This document shows positions 9,615-19,979 of a stretch of DNA of 64,000 bases, in pieces. Below the pieces are notes generated by a model that worked only from the letters and a program-made list of their open reading frames with translations, ran no database searches and was not told where the DNA came from. Position 1 is the stretch's first letter, and the number at the start of each line of letters is the position of its first letter. The translations under genes and the position numbers were made by a program. Source of the DNA: Cordylochernes scorpioides (lineage: Eukaryota; Arthropoda; Arachnida; Pseudoscorpiones; Chernetidae); assembly GCA_030710605.1 (NCBI GenBank), contig CP092872.1, forward strand, positions 93,956,627 to 94,020,626, read 5' to 3'.

Positions 9615-9775
9615 TATTCTCATGTCCAGCAATGGCCGCAGCCTTGCAGAAAATTGACATAGACCCAGAGCAGCAGCTTTACACACCCAAGATAGTGGAT
9701 ATTGCTGCTGCTGTGATGGAAATGCATGGAGACATCTGAGACTCTTCTTTGGACACAACAACAACAACTACTAAA
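9615..9775 (+). mobile_element. Non-LTR LINE 3' end (CPAMAALQKI tail)
   Basis: The frame reads CPAMAAALQKIDIDPEQQ, then LYTPKIVDIAAAVMEMHGDI and a stop, followed by an (ACA)n tail. A longer copy at 29715-29945 adds the upstream CNNCPG...IFSCPA cysteine motif typical of the C-terminus of some non-LTR reverse transcriptase proteins. Only the tail remains, which fits 5' truncation during target-primed insertion. Confidence 0.7.
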
Positions 9776-9832
9776 CCGTTTAGACTACTTTACCGTTTAT
9801 ACTTCTTTATACTACTAAACCGTTTACAAAGC

Positions 9833-9991
9833 GTTTTTTTTTTTTGTAAGGAGACAGAGGCAATTTCGTTCAGACTTGATTATCTCGTGTGTCTTCAATA
9901 AAGGTCACTGTAATATCTTTCAGAGTTATTGTCTGAATCCCAATATACATGCTAAAAGATAAAACTTCCTTAAGTTTTGTCAATGAGTGTA
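9833..9991. mobile_element. MITE-A copy 3, left end missing
   Basis: It starts in the central T run and ends with the right TIR TTGTCAATGAGTGTA. Confidence 0.7.
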
Positions 9992-9999
9992 CAATGTTT

Positions 10000-10285
10000 T
10001 TGGTGATGGCGGTGTCGTGTCCATGGAGTAGGTGTAATCAGACCATGTCCTCTGTAGACAATCTTTGCTCCATGGAATGAGAAAGTACCATGGGCCCTCT
10101 AGTCAGCCACATTTCCCGGCAGGACTTGAAAGTTACCGTAGCGGCCCGTGTCACCACCGTACTTCACCCTATAGGACAGTCCCCTACTGTGATGCTCTTC
10201 CCACCCACCATATAGAGAAGGGGTTAAAATGTTTTTTAGAAGCATTCTATCAAAATTTACCATTTAGAGAGCGTATGTAAATATG
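10000..10285 (+). repeat. Dispersed repeat E
   Basis: Blocks such as CAGCCACATTTC, TTACCGTAGCGGC and GGACAGTCCC are found in reverse at 15690-15920. The function is unknown; the small ORF over it is not conserved between the copies. Confidence 0.5.
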
Positions 10286-10289
10286 TCAC

Positions 10290-11280
10290 CGAGATCTGGA
10301 TTCTTAGAAAGGCACAAATGGTAAAACTATAGAGATTCCAGATGTAGTTCTGTCACCAAATGATGGGAATACCATGAACTGACAGACTGAGTAATTAAGA
10401 AATCCTAAAACATACTCAGTTGAGTGACTAGAAGTTATCGTAATAAATAAATACTGTCATGATATTGAACCTCCCAAGAGAGGCCATAATCCAATACATA
10501 GATCTGGTCTCTCCTGGAGGTGGGTGTTTATAGAAGGGTGGATTAGATCAAATCATTTTGAAGTTTAAAAAAAAAGGGGGCGTTCATCAGATCGGTCACC
10601 CCCATTATGAAGAATTCTTCTGTTAAACCGTCAAATTTTGGAGATCCCATTGTATCCGAGGAAAAAAATAACTAAAAATGTAAATAAAAATATTGCATTA
10701 AATAGTTTTAAAAAAAAGGGGGGGGGGAATAGAAAGAAAGAAAAGAATCATAATATATAAAAGAGCAGACGCCCCGGGTGGTCCCTCTAAGCCTATTTTT
10801 AGGCGGGAAAAAGAAGACAAAGAAACCGGCCGTACACAAAGAGTAAAGTTATGGAGTGGAACGAAGATTAAACCATGACAGAAACAATATTTCTACAATA
10901 AACATGGACGGCAGTATATAGAAATAAAAAAAAACGAGAAATACTGGTTTCCAGTCGCCTCGCTAACCCTAATTAGAATTTAGCTTGAATACTTCATGGT
11001 GGGGAGATTTGGAATGCGATTATGGTATAGACCCTCGTACTACACAACCTGTTGGCTTTTCTTAAACTTTTTAAAGAAACTGATTCCAAGAATATTAATC
11101 AAACATTATTGATTTACAAATAATTGTATTTGAGAGGATTTCTCAGGACCCCCCGTTTCTGTATAAGTCTTCATCCTTGTCTCCTCAGATCCAATTTTGT
11201 AATCCAGAATTAATGTAATCCCACATACAATAGTCTGTCCCAATTTTCATTTCTTCTGATAAATTCACTACTTTATTCTT
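10290..11280. other. No recognised gene
   Basis: Contains homopolymer runs (A then G10 near 10720). I see no ORF or repeat of note. Confidence 0.5.
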
Positions 11281-11454
11281 AACAGGCAAAGGACCCTTCT
11301 TAAGTTTCCTATTCAAACTGAATGTTATCAATGATCCAACATGTGAATGCCGCTTAGATGTTGAATCACCAGAGCATCTTCTTTTAACTTGCCCTCTGAC
11401 TAATCAAATTGTATGTAGATACTTTGAAACATTACCAAATTCTCTTTGTGTATA

Positions 11455-12740
11455 CCAGGTCTATTAGTATGAAACGCGAAAATTTTCAGTGAATTCAAAA
11501 GTTCACCAATTCCATACAACAAAAGATTTTTTAATCAAAGTAACTGCCCTGATTAACTATACACTCGGACCACTTTTCAGGTAATTTTCGAATTCCTTGT
11601 CTGAAAATTTCTATTCCTTTTGAGTCGAACCAGTCAACAAGTCATTTTCGGAGTATGTCTGAGTTCGAAAATTCCTGTTTTTTTAGGGCGTGTCCTAAAG
11701 ATGTGAAAAGGTGGTAGCTTGACGGCGCTAAGTCTGGTGAGTACGGCGGGTGGGGTTAGAGTCCCCAGCCCAAGTCATTTATGGTGTTTTTGACCACCGT
11801 AGCGTTGTGGGCTGGAGCGTTGTCATGCTACAGTATCAGCTTGTTGTGCTTTTCACGCCACTCCGGTATTTTTTCATTCAACGCCTCTCTCAAACTGTGC
11901 ATTTGTTGTTCGTAGCGACTAGTATTGACCGTTTCGCCAGGTTTCAGGAGCTCGAAATATACTACGCCGATCTGGTCCCACCATACGCAAAGCATTGCCT
12001 TTTTTCCGAAGCGATTAGGCCTAGGCGTCTGTTTTGGAAATTGGCCGGGCAGGCCCCACGTCTTTTGGCACGTAGGATTGCTGAAGTGGATCCATTTCTC
12101 ATCAGAAGTTACGATTCGGTGCAAAAATGACTTTTTTTAATGCCTGGTGAGCAGCCCTTCGCAGGTTACCAGACGCCGTTATTGCTGCCTTTCGCTTAAC
12201 TCGTGGGAGACCCATCTGGAAAGCTTTTGGGTCATTCCGAGGCTGTTTAAACGTAGAGAAACAGCACCTTGAGACACCTGGAGCTGTTTTGCGAGTTTCT
12301 CCTGCATTTGGGTACTGTCCTCATCCAACAAAGCTTGCAGTTCAGCGTCCTCGAACTTTTGGGGCGGTTTCCTATGTGGTTCATTATTAAGTTCAAAATC
12401 GCCACTTTGGAATTTTTTAAACCACCTGTAACACTGCGATTTGCTCAGAGCGTGGTCGCTGTAAACTTCCTCGAGCATTCGGTGGGCTTCAGTGGCACCT
12501 TTCTTCCAGTTGAAGGCGAACAACAAAACTTCCCGCAAATGGGCACTTTTTGGCTCGGAAATCGCCATTTTCCACGGGCTCCAGAAATTTTTCACGATTT
12601 GAATTTTTCTAAAACTGCACGCATGCTAATGCCACGTGAGTCAAAGAACAAAACGCCTACAACAGCGCCACCGTCGGCTCAAATAAAGTTGCACAGCGGC
12701 CTCTGGCGCCCATTTTCGCGTTTCATACTAATAGACCTGG
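11455..12740 (-). mobile_element. Mariner element A, complete but dead
   Basis: A 1,286-bp element with terminal inverted repeats of about 28 bp (CCAGGTCTATTAGTATGAAA inward) and TA target duplications at 11453-11454 and 12741-12742. The length is canonical for mariner. It is inserted in a LINE tail. Confidence 0.92.
11500..12568 (-). pseudogene. Mariner A transposase pseudogene (cecropia/Hsmar1-like)
   Basis: The N-terminal part (12568 down to 12179) has the helix-turn-helix region with GATEAHRMLEEVYSDHALS and the KFEDAELQALLDEDS linker, as in the Hsmar1/cecropia group. A frameshift near 12130-12179 leads to the catalytic part, which starts IVTSDEKWIHF and includes WWDQIGVVYFELLKPGET. Beyond 11828 the frame has several stop codons, although HDNAPAH and YSPDLAP are still readable. 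The third catalytic Asp of the DD34D triad is Ser (APSSYH in place of APSDYH). It cannot encode an active transposase. Confidence 0.88.
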
Positions 12741-13129
12741 TATACTCTATCTTATGAGAAATTTGTTAAGTTTAGAACTATTTGTACAATAATTTACAAA
12801 ACACTACTAATCCAACGTGTAAATAATTAATCATATATATGTAAATAATACTAGCACAGCACAATAGTCCTTTGGACTTCGTGCTTTTGTAACAATAAAT
12901 AAAATAAATAAAATAAAATACAATAGTCCCACATCAACCACTTTTTGCTACCCATAGAAAGACATCTTGCCAGAAAACTTGTACCATCATCCTCTTATAA
13001 AAGAGCTCTTCACCCCGACTTGTGTTTCTTCTACAAGGTTGTCCATTTTGACAAAACTTATAACATAGTAAACAAAGAGAAACTTGTCTTCTTACAGTTA
13101 GCACCAATTTACTTGTGATCGTACACATA

Positions 13130-14452
13130 CTACTCTGATCAAAAAGTTTTGACACTTTGCTCATAAAATCCTGAAAACTCAATATATTTTCTCCCGGTTT
13201 GTGGCAAACGCAAGCGTCGCCCTTGGCTTGGAGACCTGCCAATTTTCAAAAATCACGCTCCACAACAGCGCGAGCAGCGGCTGTTCGAAGTGAAGCCATT
13301 TTGCTCGTGCTTCGATTTCGTTAGGCACCGAAATGGAGGATCAAAGAATTTGCATCAAGTTCTGTGTGAAAAACGGATTCAAGGGTGCCGAAATTTTTTG
13401 GATGTTGACGGGGATGCCGTCATGAGCCGAAGACGAGTTTTCGAGTGGTACAAGCGCTTCAAGGAGGGTCGGGAAGAGACCGCTGACAACGAACATTCCG
13501 GGAGACCGTCCACTTCAACCACGCCTGAAAAAGTGGACAAGGTGTTGGAACTTGTGCGTGAAGACCGGTGAATAACTGTCAGGGAGGTCGCCGAAGAAGC
13601 AGGGATATCATTCGGGTCGACTCAATCGATAATGAAGGACATTTTGGGAGTGAGAAGACTCAACACCGTTCTCGTTCCCAAAGATTTGACTTTTGATCAA
13701 AAGAACGCCCGGAAAGAAACGGCCAGTCTCAATCTCGAAGCGACAACCGACGACCCCGAATTGCTGAAGAGGGTCATTACTGGAGACGAAACATGGATTT
13801 ACGGCTTTGATTCGGAAACTACCCAACAGGCATCGGAGTGGCGCTTCAAAAACGAGCCGAGACCAAAGAAAGCGAGGAAGGCTCCCAGCAAAGTCAAGGT
13901 CATGTTGACGGTGTTCTTCGACTACCAGGGCATCGTTCATCATGAATTTCAACAACAAGGCTCTACAATAACTGCTGACTCCTACCTGGGAGTTTTGAGG
14001 CGATTGAGGGAAGCGATCAGGCAGAAACGGCCGGAGCTGTGGAGGAGCAAGTCGTGGATCCTCCACCACGATAACGCGCCGGCGCACACAGCCCTCAAAA
14101 TCTCGAAGTTCCTGCAGGACCACCCAACCTCTATGTTCCCCTAAACCCCCTCCCCCTACAGTCCCGATTTGGCCCCCTGCGAATTCTTCCTTTTTGGAAA
14201 GCTCAAAAAAAAAATTTAAAGGGTCGGAAATTTCAGAGCATAGAAGAGATCAAAGTGGAATCGAAGAAGGCCATGAAGGCGATCCCGAAAACAGACTACC
14301 AGAGGTGTTTTGCCGACTGGAAAAAAATGTGGCTGAAGTGCATCGCGGCCAACGGGAACTACTTTGAAGGGGACAATTTGAATTTGGAATAATAATAATT
14401 TTTTTTTTTTTTAACTTATGAGCAAAGTGTCGAAACTTTTTGATCAGAGTAG
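13130..14452 (+). mobile_element. Mariner element B
   Basis: 1,323 bp with inverted ends of about 35 bp (CTACTCTGATCAAAAAGTTT inward, ending TTTGCTCATAA) and TA duplications at 13128-13129 and 14453-14454. The boundaries are confirmed by the empty paralogous site at 52965-53075. Confidence 0.92.
13290..14392 (+). pseudogene. Mariner B transposase pseudogene
   Basis: In order: a helix-turn-helix part with RRVFEWYKRFKEGREET and SGRPSTS; one TGA at 13569-13571; then VITGDETWIYGF, VFFDYQGIVHHEF and ILHHDNAPAH. A TAA lies just before YSPDLAPCEFF. A frameshift occurs at the A10 run near 14206, and a tail WLKCIAANGNYFEGDN ends at a TAA (14390-14392). This resembles the SETMAR-annotated mariner clade common in invertebrates. 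The residue aligned with the third catalytic Asp is Glu, and the spacing from the second Asp is two longer than usual. Only two stops and one frameshift separate it from a full ORF, so it is younger than mariner A. The true start is unclear. Confidence 0.85.
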
Positions 14453-14509
14453 TAAACTCTGTGAGAACAATTAATTAATTAAACTTAAAATTTTGAGTAA
14501 AATATATCA

Positions 14510-14670
14510 GGGAAAATTGTTCTATTGGCGAATTATTATACCATGTTTTCTCTTGTAGAAAGACGTCCGTTCCCGAAAGAATAAAAATGTTTTGAAAAGA
14601 TACTTTTCCCTGGAGGTCTGATATTTTGACCCAGTGTTGACACAAAGGATTATTTTATTGAATCTTAAAA
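14510..14670 (+). repeat. Family f repeat, single copy
   Basis: It shares AAAAATGTTTTGAAAAGATAC and TTTTCCCTGGAGG with the palindromic copy at 29095-29315, including the GACGTCCGTTCCCGAAAG stem and GAAA block. Confidence 0.6.
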
Positions 14671-14681
14671 TATATATACAA

Positions 14682-14760
14682 CAACAAAAACCTTTATTAA
14701 GACACTATTGTCTTAAAAGGGGATTCCCCTAAAAGGTTATATATGTACATGAGTGAGAAG
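14682..14760 (-). repeat. Retroposon 3' end with stem-loop
   Basis: (CAA)n, then CCTTTATT, then the hairpin AAGACACTATTGTCTT (14699-14714). Confidence 0.65.
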
Positions 14761-14829
14761 GAAAAGCAATTTAGAGGGGAGGGGGAGCAATCAGCCGTTA
14801 TCTGTGGAGTTGAGCATAAAATATATATA

Positions 14830-15133
14830 TGTCATAATGTATGTTCTTCCAGGAATAATAAAGTAAGCCTTGCAGTCAGCCAGAGAGAGACGTGGATAGA
14901 GGGTAGCTAAAGTACGGACATTTTTGGGCCACTGGCCACATTCCGGAGGGGGGCCTTTTCTTGGAACCCTCAGGACTATTTTTGGACAGTTGGGGGGTGG
15001 TGTGCGAGACGAACGGTCGTTCAGCGGTGGCAGCCCCTCGCGCTACCTCTCTCTCGCTGGTTGCCTGGAATTCCTTTTCCAAACTTGTGGTTTCCTTATT
15101 TCTCTCTCCCCACATTATTATCATATTGCCACA
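14830..15133. mobile_element. Solo-LTR-like unit 1
   Basis: A 304-bp unit from TGTCATAATGTATG to CATATTGCCACA. The same ends and interior blocks (ACCTCTCTCTCG, GTCGTTCAGCGG) occur at 20437-20749. The TG...CA termini and length fit a solo LTR; no internal region or clear TSD is seen, and orientation is unknown. Confidence 0.55.
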
Positions 15134-15134
15134 T

Positions 15135-15400
15135 TGAAAGTCGACAGGATCATATCACATATATACAACACAAAACCAAATATTTGTTTTAAACGTAAAC
15201 CTTTACATAGAATCATGACAATATGTGTAATAGAGAAGAATTTTCGTCTTTTTAAAAAATTCAAAAAAAGATATTTTGCTCTCTTAATCTCCTTTTTCAG
15301 AACAAAACGTAAAGCGAGCTGATAAATGTCGCAATACAGGCTTTAGAGATTTCGGTAAAAAAAACTTTCAATCTTGGTTTGGAGAGGCCTTCATCAATAC
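15135..15400. other. No recognised feature
   Basis: AT-rich sequence; nothing supported. Confidence 0.5.
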
Positions 15401-15404
15401 ACAC

Positions 15405-15530
15405 ACACAAAGCCTTTATTAAGACACGTTAGTCTTATACAGATTCTCCGTACAAGGTGAAATAACAGGAAAAGAGCAGCACAGGAAACCAGTAGTTCCG
15501 CAACTATATACAATTATTAGTAATAAGGAA
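15405..15530 (-). repeat. Retroposon 3' end with stem-loop
   Basis: An (AC)n tail, AAAGCCTTTATT, then hairpin AAGACACGTTAGTCTT (15421-15436). Confidence 0.65.
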
Positions 15531-15689
15531 AAGTAAGATTTAATATGAAAGGTCGACGCTATCGCCCCAAGTCTTCAATTTCATAAGCGCGGAGCAGAAA
15601 TAGGGACTAAGTTATTTAGTTCGCCATAAATATAGCATCCAGACACAAAAAGGAGGTCTACTCCAGCACAGCCATCCATGCCTTCATCA

Positions 15690-15920
15690 ATACATATAAA
15701 ACTACAACTAAATAAGGTCTATATAAAAAAGGGTCCTGCACAGAAGTCCTCCTCTACGTAGCGGGCGGGAGAAGCAGCACAAGTAAGGGACTGCCCTGTA
15801 GTACGGTGTCGTGAGCCGCTACGGTAACCGTGAAAAGGGAACTCTGAAATGTGGCTGACTAACGGGGCAATGGGACCCCCCATCATGGTTTCGGGCCCTT
15901 ATCAGTATAGGGGAAACTTT
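15690..15920 (-). repeat. Dispersed repeat E, reverse copy
   Basis: Matches 10000-10285 in reverse. At its right edge the minus strand reads CTGATAAGGGCCCGAAACC, a decayed hammerhead-like motif of the 19214 type. Confidence 0.5.
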
Positions 15921-16073
15921 GATGTCATAACATTTTACGATAAAAGTAATGAAATCTGTCTTTATCATCACTTTAAGTGTTTTTAATTGTGTTAAACAAA
16001 GTTAAGTGTTTATTGTGAATATTGTTATGAATGTTATGTATAAGTTGTTATAATTGTATAAGTGTATATTGTG

Positions 16074-16205
16074 CTGAACGCCAACCTTTTTCAAGGTATT
16101 ATAACATATCAATCATGTAATAATATCTTGAAAAAGGTTGGTGTTCAGCCAACTGAAATATTGGTAAAATATATGATATTTTGATCCAATATATGTTTTT
16201 TTAAT
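16074..16205. repeat. Foldback repeat b, copy 2
   Basis: Inverted GCTGAACGCCAACC / GGTTGGTGTTCAGC around a short centre, with the right arm ending at GATCCAATATATG. Confidence 0.7.
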
Positions 16206-16584
16206 TAAACAGTTTTAAGTGTTTACAATTATTGTGCATATGAAAATGTTGTGTATATTGACATATATTACTACAGTTTTCTGTTTGATGAGAAAGACAG
16301 AACCAACATCCAATTATTTGTTTAGGCAGATACGATAAGTTAACCCCCACACTGATAAAACGGTGTTTACCTTACAACCCTGAACACGCGGATTTTCCTG
16401 GGAAATCTCTTAAAGATTTCTTAAAAAATACATGGCCCACCTGTGCTGTGTGAGAGCTTAAATTGTCTTGTTCCATATGTAAATACCTGTTTTCTTTCCT
16501 CTTTTCGCTCTCCACTTCTCCCATCCATATTTCCAATTTTTTTTTTCTTTTTTTGATTTTTTTTATTCTTCTTATTTTTTTATT

Positions 16585-16735
16585 CTTTTTATAATCTGTA
16601 TATATTTACCAAATGTATATAATCTTTCTCCATTTTTTATTTCCCACTTTCATAGGTTTCTCCGTTTTGTAACCCCAAGGAGAATCCTCTGTAAGACCTG
16701 TGTGTCTTAATAAAGGCTTTTGTGTGTGTGTGTGT
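16585..16735 (+). repeat. Retroposon 3' end with (GT)n tail
   Basis: Hairpin AAGACCTGTGTGTCTT (16693-16708), AATAAAGGC, then TTTTGTGTGTGTGTG. Confidence 0.7.
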
Positions 16736-16739
16736 ATAT

Positions 16740-17230
16740 TACTACAGTTTATGTTCCAGGTGATAAAAATTAGCATATGTTGAGTGAAGATGAAAGCATA
16801 AGGGAATTACAATGGGGAGAAAATTTTGTGTACAAATTGGATTGAAATGATGGTTATCTAGTAACATATGGGGTTTCAGAATAATGATGTTGGGTATGAT
16901 TTGATCTAACTTATAATAATGATTAATAATGAAAAGGAGGTGTAAACTGGAGTTGGCAACAAAATGAATTGTTTTAATGTATATTTAAAGGAAGAGGTGC
17001 CTCATTCGGTAAATGAATACCATCCTCTCGTAACTTTATATTGTAGCGCAAAGTATTTATTGTAGTTTTCATACAGAGTATTAATTCTTCATCTTTATTT
17101 CAGCACACAAAACGCGATATCCCGGCTAAGGATAATTGCGTCGATTTACATTTTTTTTTTTAAAACAGAAACAGTTATAAACATGTGAAAAAATATCACA
17201 AATGTAATATTGTACTGTGATAAGGTGCAT
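16740..17230. other. No recognised feature
   Basis: AT-rich; no supported gene or repeat. Confidence 0.5.
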
Positions 17231-17231
17231 A

Positions 17232-17453
17232 AATTAAGAAAAAGGCTTCTTCTTACACCTTACACCACGCTGATGAGGGCCAACAGCCCGAAACGCGTCC
17301 GTGGTTAGCTTTTCTTGATTAATCAAGAATGGGTATTTGGCCAATTCTGGAATAATTAAAAATCAACCAGAATAGTTGATATTTATTCCGATAGATGGCG
17401 CAAGCCATCAGCAACTTTCAGTTGCTCGATAAGAAGAAGCCTTTTTCTTAAGT
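17232..17453 (+). mobile_element. Hammerhead repeat c, TIR-bounded copy
   Basis: Bounded by TTAAGAAAAAGGCTTCTTCT and its reverse complement. The interior holds the ribozyme at 17264-17305, then TTGATTAATCAAGAATGGG and CCGATAGATGGCGCAAGCC. The best parallel is Penelope-like elements, which carry hammerheads and often insert as inverted partial copies. Confidence 0.6.
17264..17305 (+). ncRNA. Hammerhead ribozyme, family c
   Basis: Stem I is ACCACG/CGTGGT. The box CTGATGA is at 17270-17276, stem II is GGGC/GCCC with loop CAACA, then GAAA, helix III as palindromic ACGCGT, and cleavage triplet GTC (17297-17299). All core positions are canonical. Confidence 0.8.
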
Positions 17454-17512
17454 TATAAACATATTATACAGGAAAAAGTAATCAAAAATAAAAAGAGAAA
17501 CAATAATATATA

Positions 17513-17789
17513 TTAGGAACCTGAACCTTTCAGGTTTGAAAGATAATCATAAATATATTTACAAAAATAGTTAAATCTATGATAATTCTCTCTGGTATTT
17601 ACAAATTGATATAGATCTACAACATTATTTATTGTCTGTTGTCTAGCGGTGAAGAAGAGTAGGCATTCCAGCAGTAGATGTCTTGAGTCCTGGAATTCGT
17701 TGCCACAATGACAGCTAGAGTCTTCAATCACGCCAATTTTTGATAAAAATCCCTTAAAATTTCCATGGTTCATTATAAACTGGGTATTA
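17513..17789 (-). pseudogene. LINE ORF2 C-terminal fragment
   Basis: The minus-strand frame reads NHGNFKGFLSKIGVIEDSS, CHCGNEFQDSRHLLLEC and onward to a stop at 17513. This is the same CxC...HLLLEC module as at 11282, from a different LINE. Its upstream part is displaced by the retroposon at 17790-17906 and continues at 17922. Only about 90 codons remain. Confidence 0.7.
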
Positions 17790-17906
17790 CAACAACAACA
17801 AAAAGCCTTTATTCAGGGTCACTGACCCTATACAGGATTCACCAGAGGTATGCATAAGAACAAAGCAGTGAGACAAGGGAAATAACGATATATACAGAAG
17901 AAAAGG
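17790..17906 (-). mobile_element. Complete short retroposon with 15-bp TSD
   Basis: A 117-bp insert flanked by ATAAACTGGGTATTA at 17775-17789 and 17907-17921. On the minus strand it ends with a GGGTCAGTGACCC hairpin, AATAAAGGC and a (TTG)n tail. The TSD and tail show L1-type target-primed insertion. It defines the edges of the 3'-tail family. Confidence 0.85.
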
Positions 17907-17989
17907 ATAAACTGGGTATTATAAAAATTGGAAATGTTGGAATTCCAAACGGGAAAAAGCTTTGGAATGTTTCATTTGTTTTTATAGTT

Positions 17990-18150
17990 TTAATTCTGAT
18001 ATTTATATTATTTATATTTTGCTACTTTGGATACTTCCCTCATTGCTTATCTTGTATCATATAAATGTTGATTTTTGCCCTTATATAGATAAATAGCTGT
18101 GTCATCCTGAAGTTTGCCTTTCCTAATTTTATACGTTACAATATTTTTTT
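17990..18150 (+). repeat. Second copy of the 7735 repeat
   Basis: Shares TTCCCTCATTGCTTA and TAAATGTTGATTTTTGCCC with 7735-8060. Confidence 0.5.
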
Positions 18151-18644
18151 TTTTTACATCGTGCACATATTTGTAGTCTATGCCAGTTATTTATAGAACA
18201 CCCTTTGTGTATATATTTGACAATTTCTGCATTGTATTTGCACCATAGAAAATTACAAGGAAAAAAAAAAGAGCACCTTGTTGATATTTTTATTATCTTT
18301 CCTTACACGTCACTTCCTCCTAACGCTATTTAGGATTGCAAACGATTTCCGGGAAATTTTGGCGGGAAGAAGAATAAGCAAGCAGACGAATGTGTACTAA
18401 CATACAAGCTTCCGGTTTAATTCAATCGGGTTTTGAACTCCGTGTTTGACCATTTCTTTGTTTAGTTCAAACATGGCTTTTGTCTTATAGGAATTTATGG
18501 TTTGTTGGAGAAGCTTTTGTGGATAGGCCTAAAACCTGAATATCTTTTTTTTTTTCATGGAATTTTGTAGAGATGCAGGGGTTATTTGGTGTGTATTGTC
18601 TTCGTGGAAGTCTACTAATAGAAACCACTATATATAGTGATTTA

Positions 18645-19075
18645 GTGGATGTCCGTTTATTTCAGGTGACCCATCTGGGATATCTTGAAGATAGAGCTTG
18701 ACTGAGCTAATATTCAAAGTTCTTTAAAAAAAGAGACACTTTGACCATAATATGTTTTATTTTCTCAACGTTTCGACAGAAAAACTTTATCCTCGTTCGG
18801 AAAAGAACTTGAAATAAATAAAGCATATAGCAATACGTTATAAACATGTGTCGATGTATTTATAATTCCTTGATAAATACTTTATTTTTAATTTTTTTTC
18901 CTGACGTGGACAAAATATTTTTGTCGACATTTTGAGAAAATAAAAACTTTTATAACAGAAGTGTCTAATTTTTAAAAGAACTTTGAATATTAGCCTAGTC
19001 AACTTCTATCTTAAAGATAACACCCCAGTCTTAGGATGGGTCACCTGAAATAAACGGGCATTCACTAAGTCAGTT
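18645..19075. repeat. Large inverted repeat with hammerhead-like arms
   Basis: Arms with GGTGACCCATCTGG and ATATTCAAAGTTCTTT on the left mirror AGAACTTTGAATATT and GGATGGGTCACC on the right. Each arm ends in a hairpin of the type GACAAAA...TTTTGTC next to GAAACGTTGAG-like sequence. Inverted partial copies are typical of Penelope-like insertions. Confidence 0.55.
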
Positions 19076-19079
19076 TAAA

Positions 19080-19290
19080 AACTATATACTTTATTTATAC
19101 TACTCCCGTCAAAATAAACGTCAAAGACACCATCTATTGACTGTCGCTGCAAACTAGCGGCCTCGGGTCGGTGACAAAGCCAACAATAACAGCTTTGGTA
19201 AACTGAGAAGCGTCCACCTAGAGACCATGGTTTCGGGCTAATGGCCCTCGTCAGTCGAGAGAACGTTAAAATTATGTTCAAGTTATTTCT
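19080..19290 (-). repeat. Penelope-like repeat with ACCATGGT hammerhead
   Basis: Blocks such as TGGCTTTGTCACCGACCCGAG and AGTTTACCAAAGCTGTTATTG (minus sense) recur at 25560-25680, 37040-37260 and 38395-38470. Confidence 0.55.
19214..19262 (-). ncRNA. Hammerhead ribozyme candidate, ACCATGGT type
   Basis: On the minus strand: CTGACGA, stem GGGC/GCCC (loop CATTA), GAAA, then CCATGGTC. ACCATGGT is a palindromic helix III and GTC the cleavage site. Stem I is imperfect here; the sister copy at 37075 has a perfect CCTAGA/TCTAGG. Confidence 0.65.
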
Positions 19291-19479
19291 AAGCTCCCCA
19301 AATTAATGATGATATTTGAAATGCCAACAACCTGTATACCATATGGCTTCAAGCTAAAGACTCTCATCACAGAGTAGAGGACGATTAAAGAAAAAAATCT
19401 TTTTGGACCTCAAGCAAACAGTTCGAGTAAAGAAAAATAGAATAAAAAAAAAAGATAAATGATGTTAAATCAAATTTAC

Positions 19480-19830
19480 ATATTTACAACTTCAGCCTGT
19501 GGGGTTCCTCCATCTTGAGAGTGTCTTCCTCATCAGAAAAAGGAGGAGGGGGAGCAGTAACAAACTCACTAAAAAACCTGGGCTCAGCTGGCCCGGCTGA
19601 TAGTACCCTGTAAGGGCTCCTAATCCAGGGATACAGGATGAGCAGCGTTTGTACTCCATGTTAGGAGCGGCTGCACATGGCATCTGTTCCTCATGTCAGA
19701 GGCGGCCATTTCTTTTGGAGCTAAGTCGGCCTGCCACTGAGTAGTGCTCCCAGACTTAATGACAAAGGCAGACGTATTCTAGTTCATCCAGATATGATTG
19801 AGTGGAGATAAGGAAGAAGAGTATAGGTGC
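19480..19830 (-). repeat. Dispersed repeat D, long copy
   Basis: Minus-strand blocks GGAGTACAAACGCTGCTCATC and TACTATCAGCCGGGCC are shared with 38480-38800 and, in part, 25300-25420 and 3425-3525. Both long copies can be read as CSSCIPGxGALTxYYQPG followed by a Leu-rich run, so this may be decayed coding sequence of an unidentified element. Confidence 0.55.
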
Positions 19831-19979
19831 AGTATCAAATTCCTAACATCCTACATTTCATCGTAACATCAGAATTCTATAGTTTTAAATCTCTATTGTG
19901 TTTTATACATGTTTTTAATATAAGATATTTGAACGATTTTTGACGTGTATGATTTTTTAAAAAATAAATCAAATTTCTA

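Larger units (their letters stand above)
11282..12920 (+). pseudogene. LINE 3' end interrupted by mariner A
   Basis: From 11282 the frame reads TGKGPFLSFLFKLNVINDPT, then CECRLDVESPEHLLLTCPL. This is the TGHGxF...CxC...HxLLxC module that closes many jockey/R1-type LINE ORF2 proteins. The mariner sits at 11455-12740. The same frame continues from 12743 and ends at a TAA (12828-12830), so the insertion did not otherwise disturb the frame. The 3' UTR has a hairpin AGTCCTTTGGACT (about 12867-12879) and an (AAATA)n tail to 12920. Upstream coding sequence is not recognisable. Confidence 0.75.
13040..14495. repeat. Dispersed repeat R split by mariner B
   Basis: The flanks 13040-13127 and 14455-14495 join to give the same sequence as 52965-53075 (AGTAAACAAAGAGAAACTT, CTTCTTACAGTTAGC, GAACAATTAATTAATTAA). 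The uninterrupted copy is a natural empty site. Confidence 0.7.

Noticed and set aside
11750-12757. Plus-strand ORFs over mariner A
   Set aside because: Shadow frames of the minus-strand transposase.
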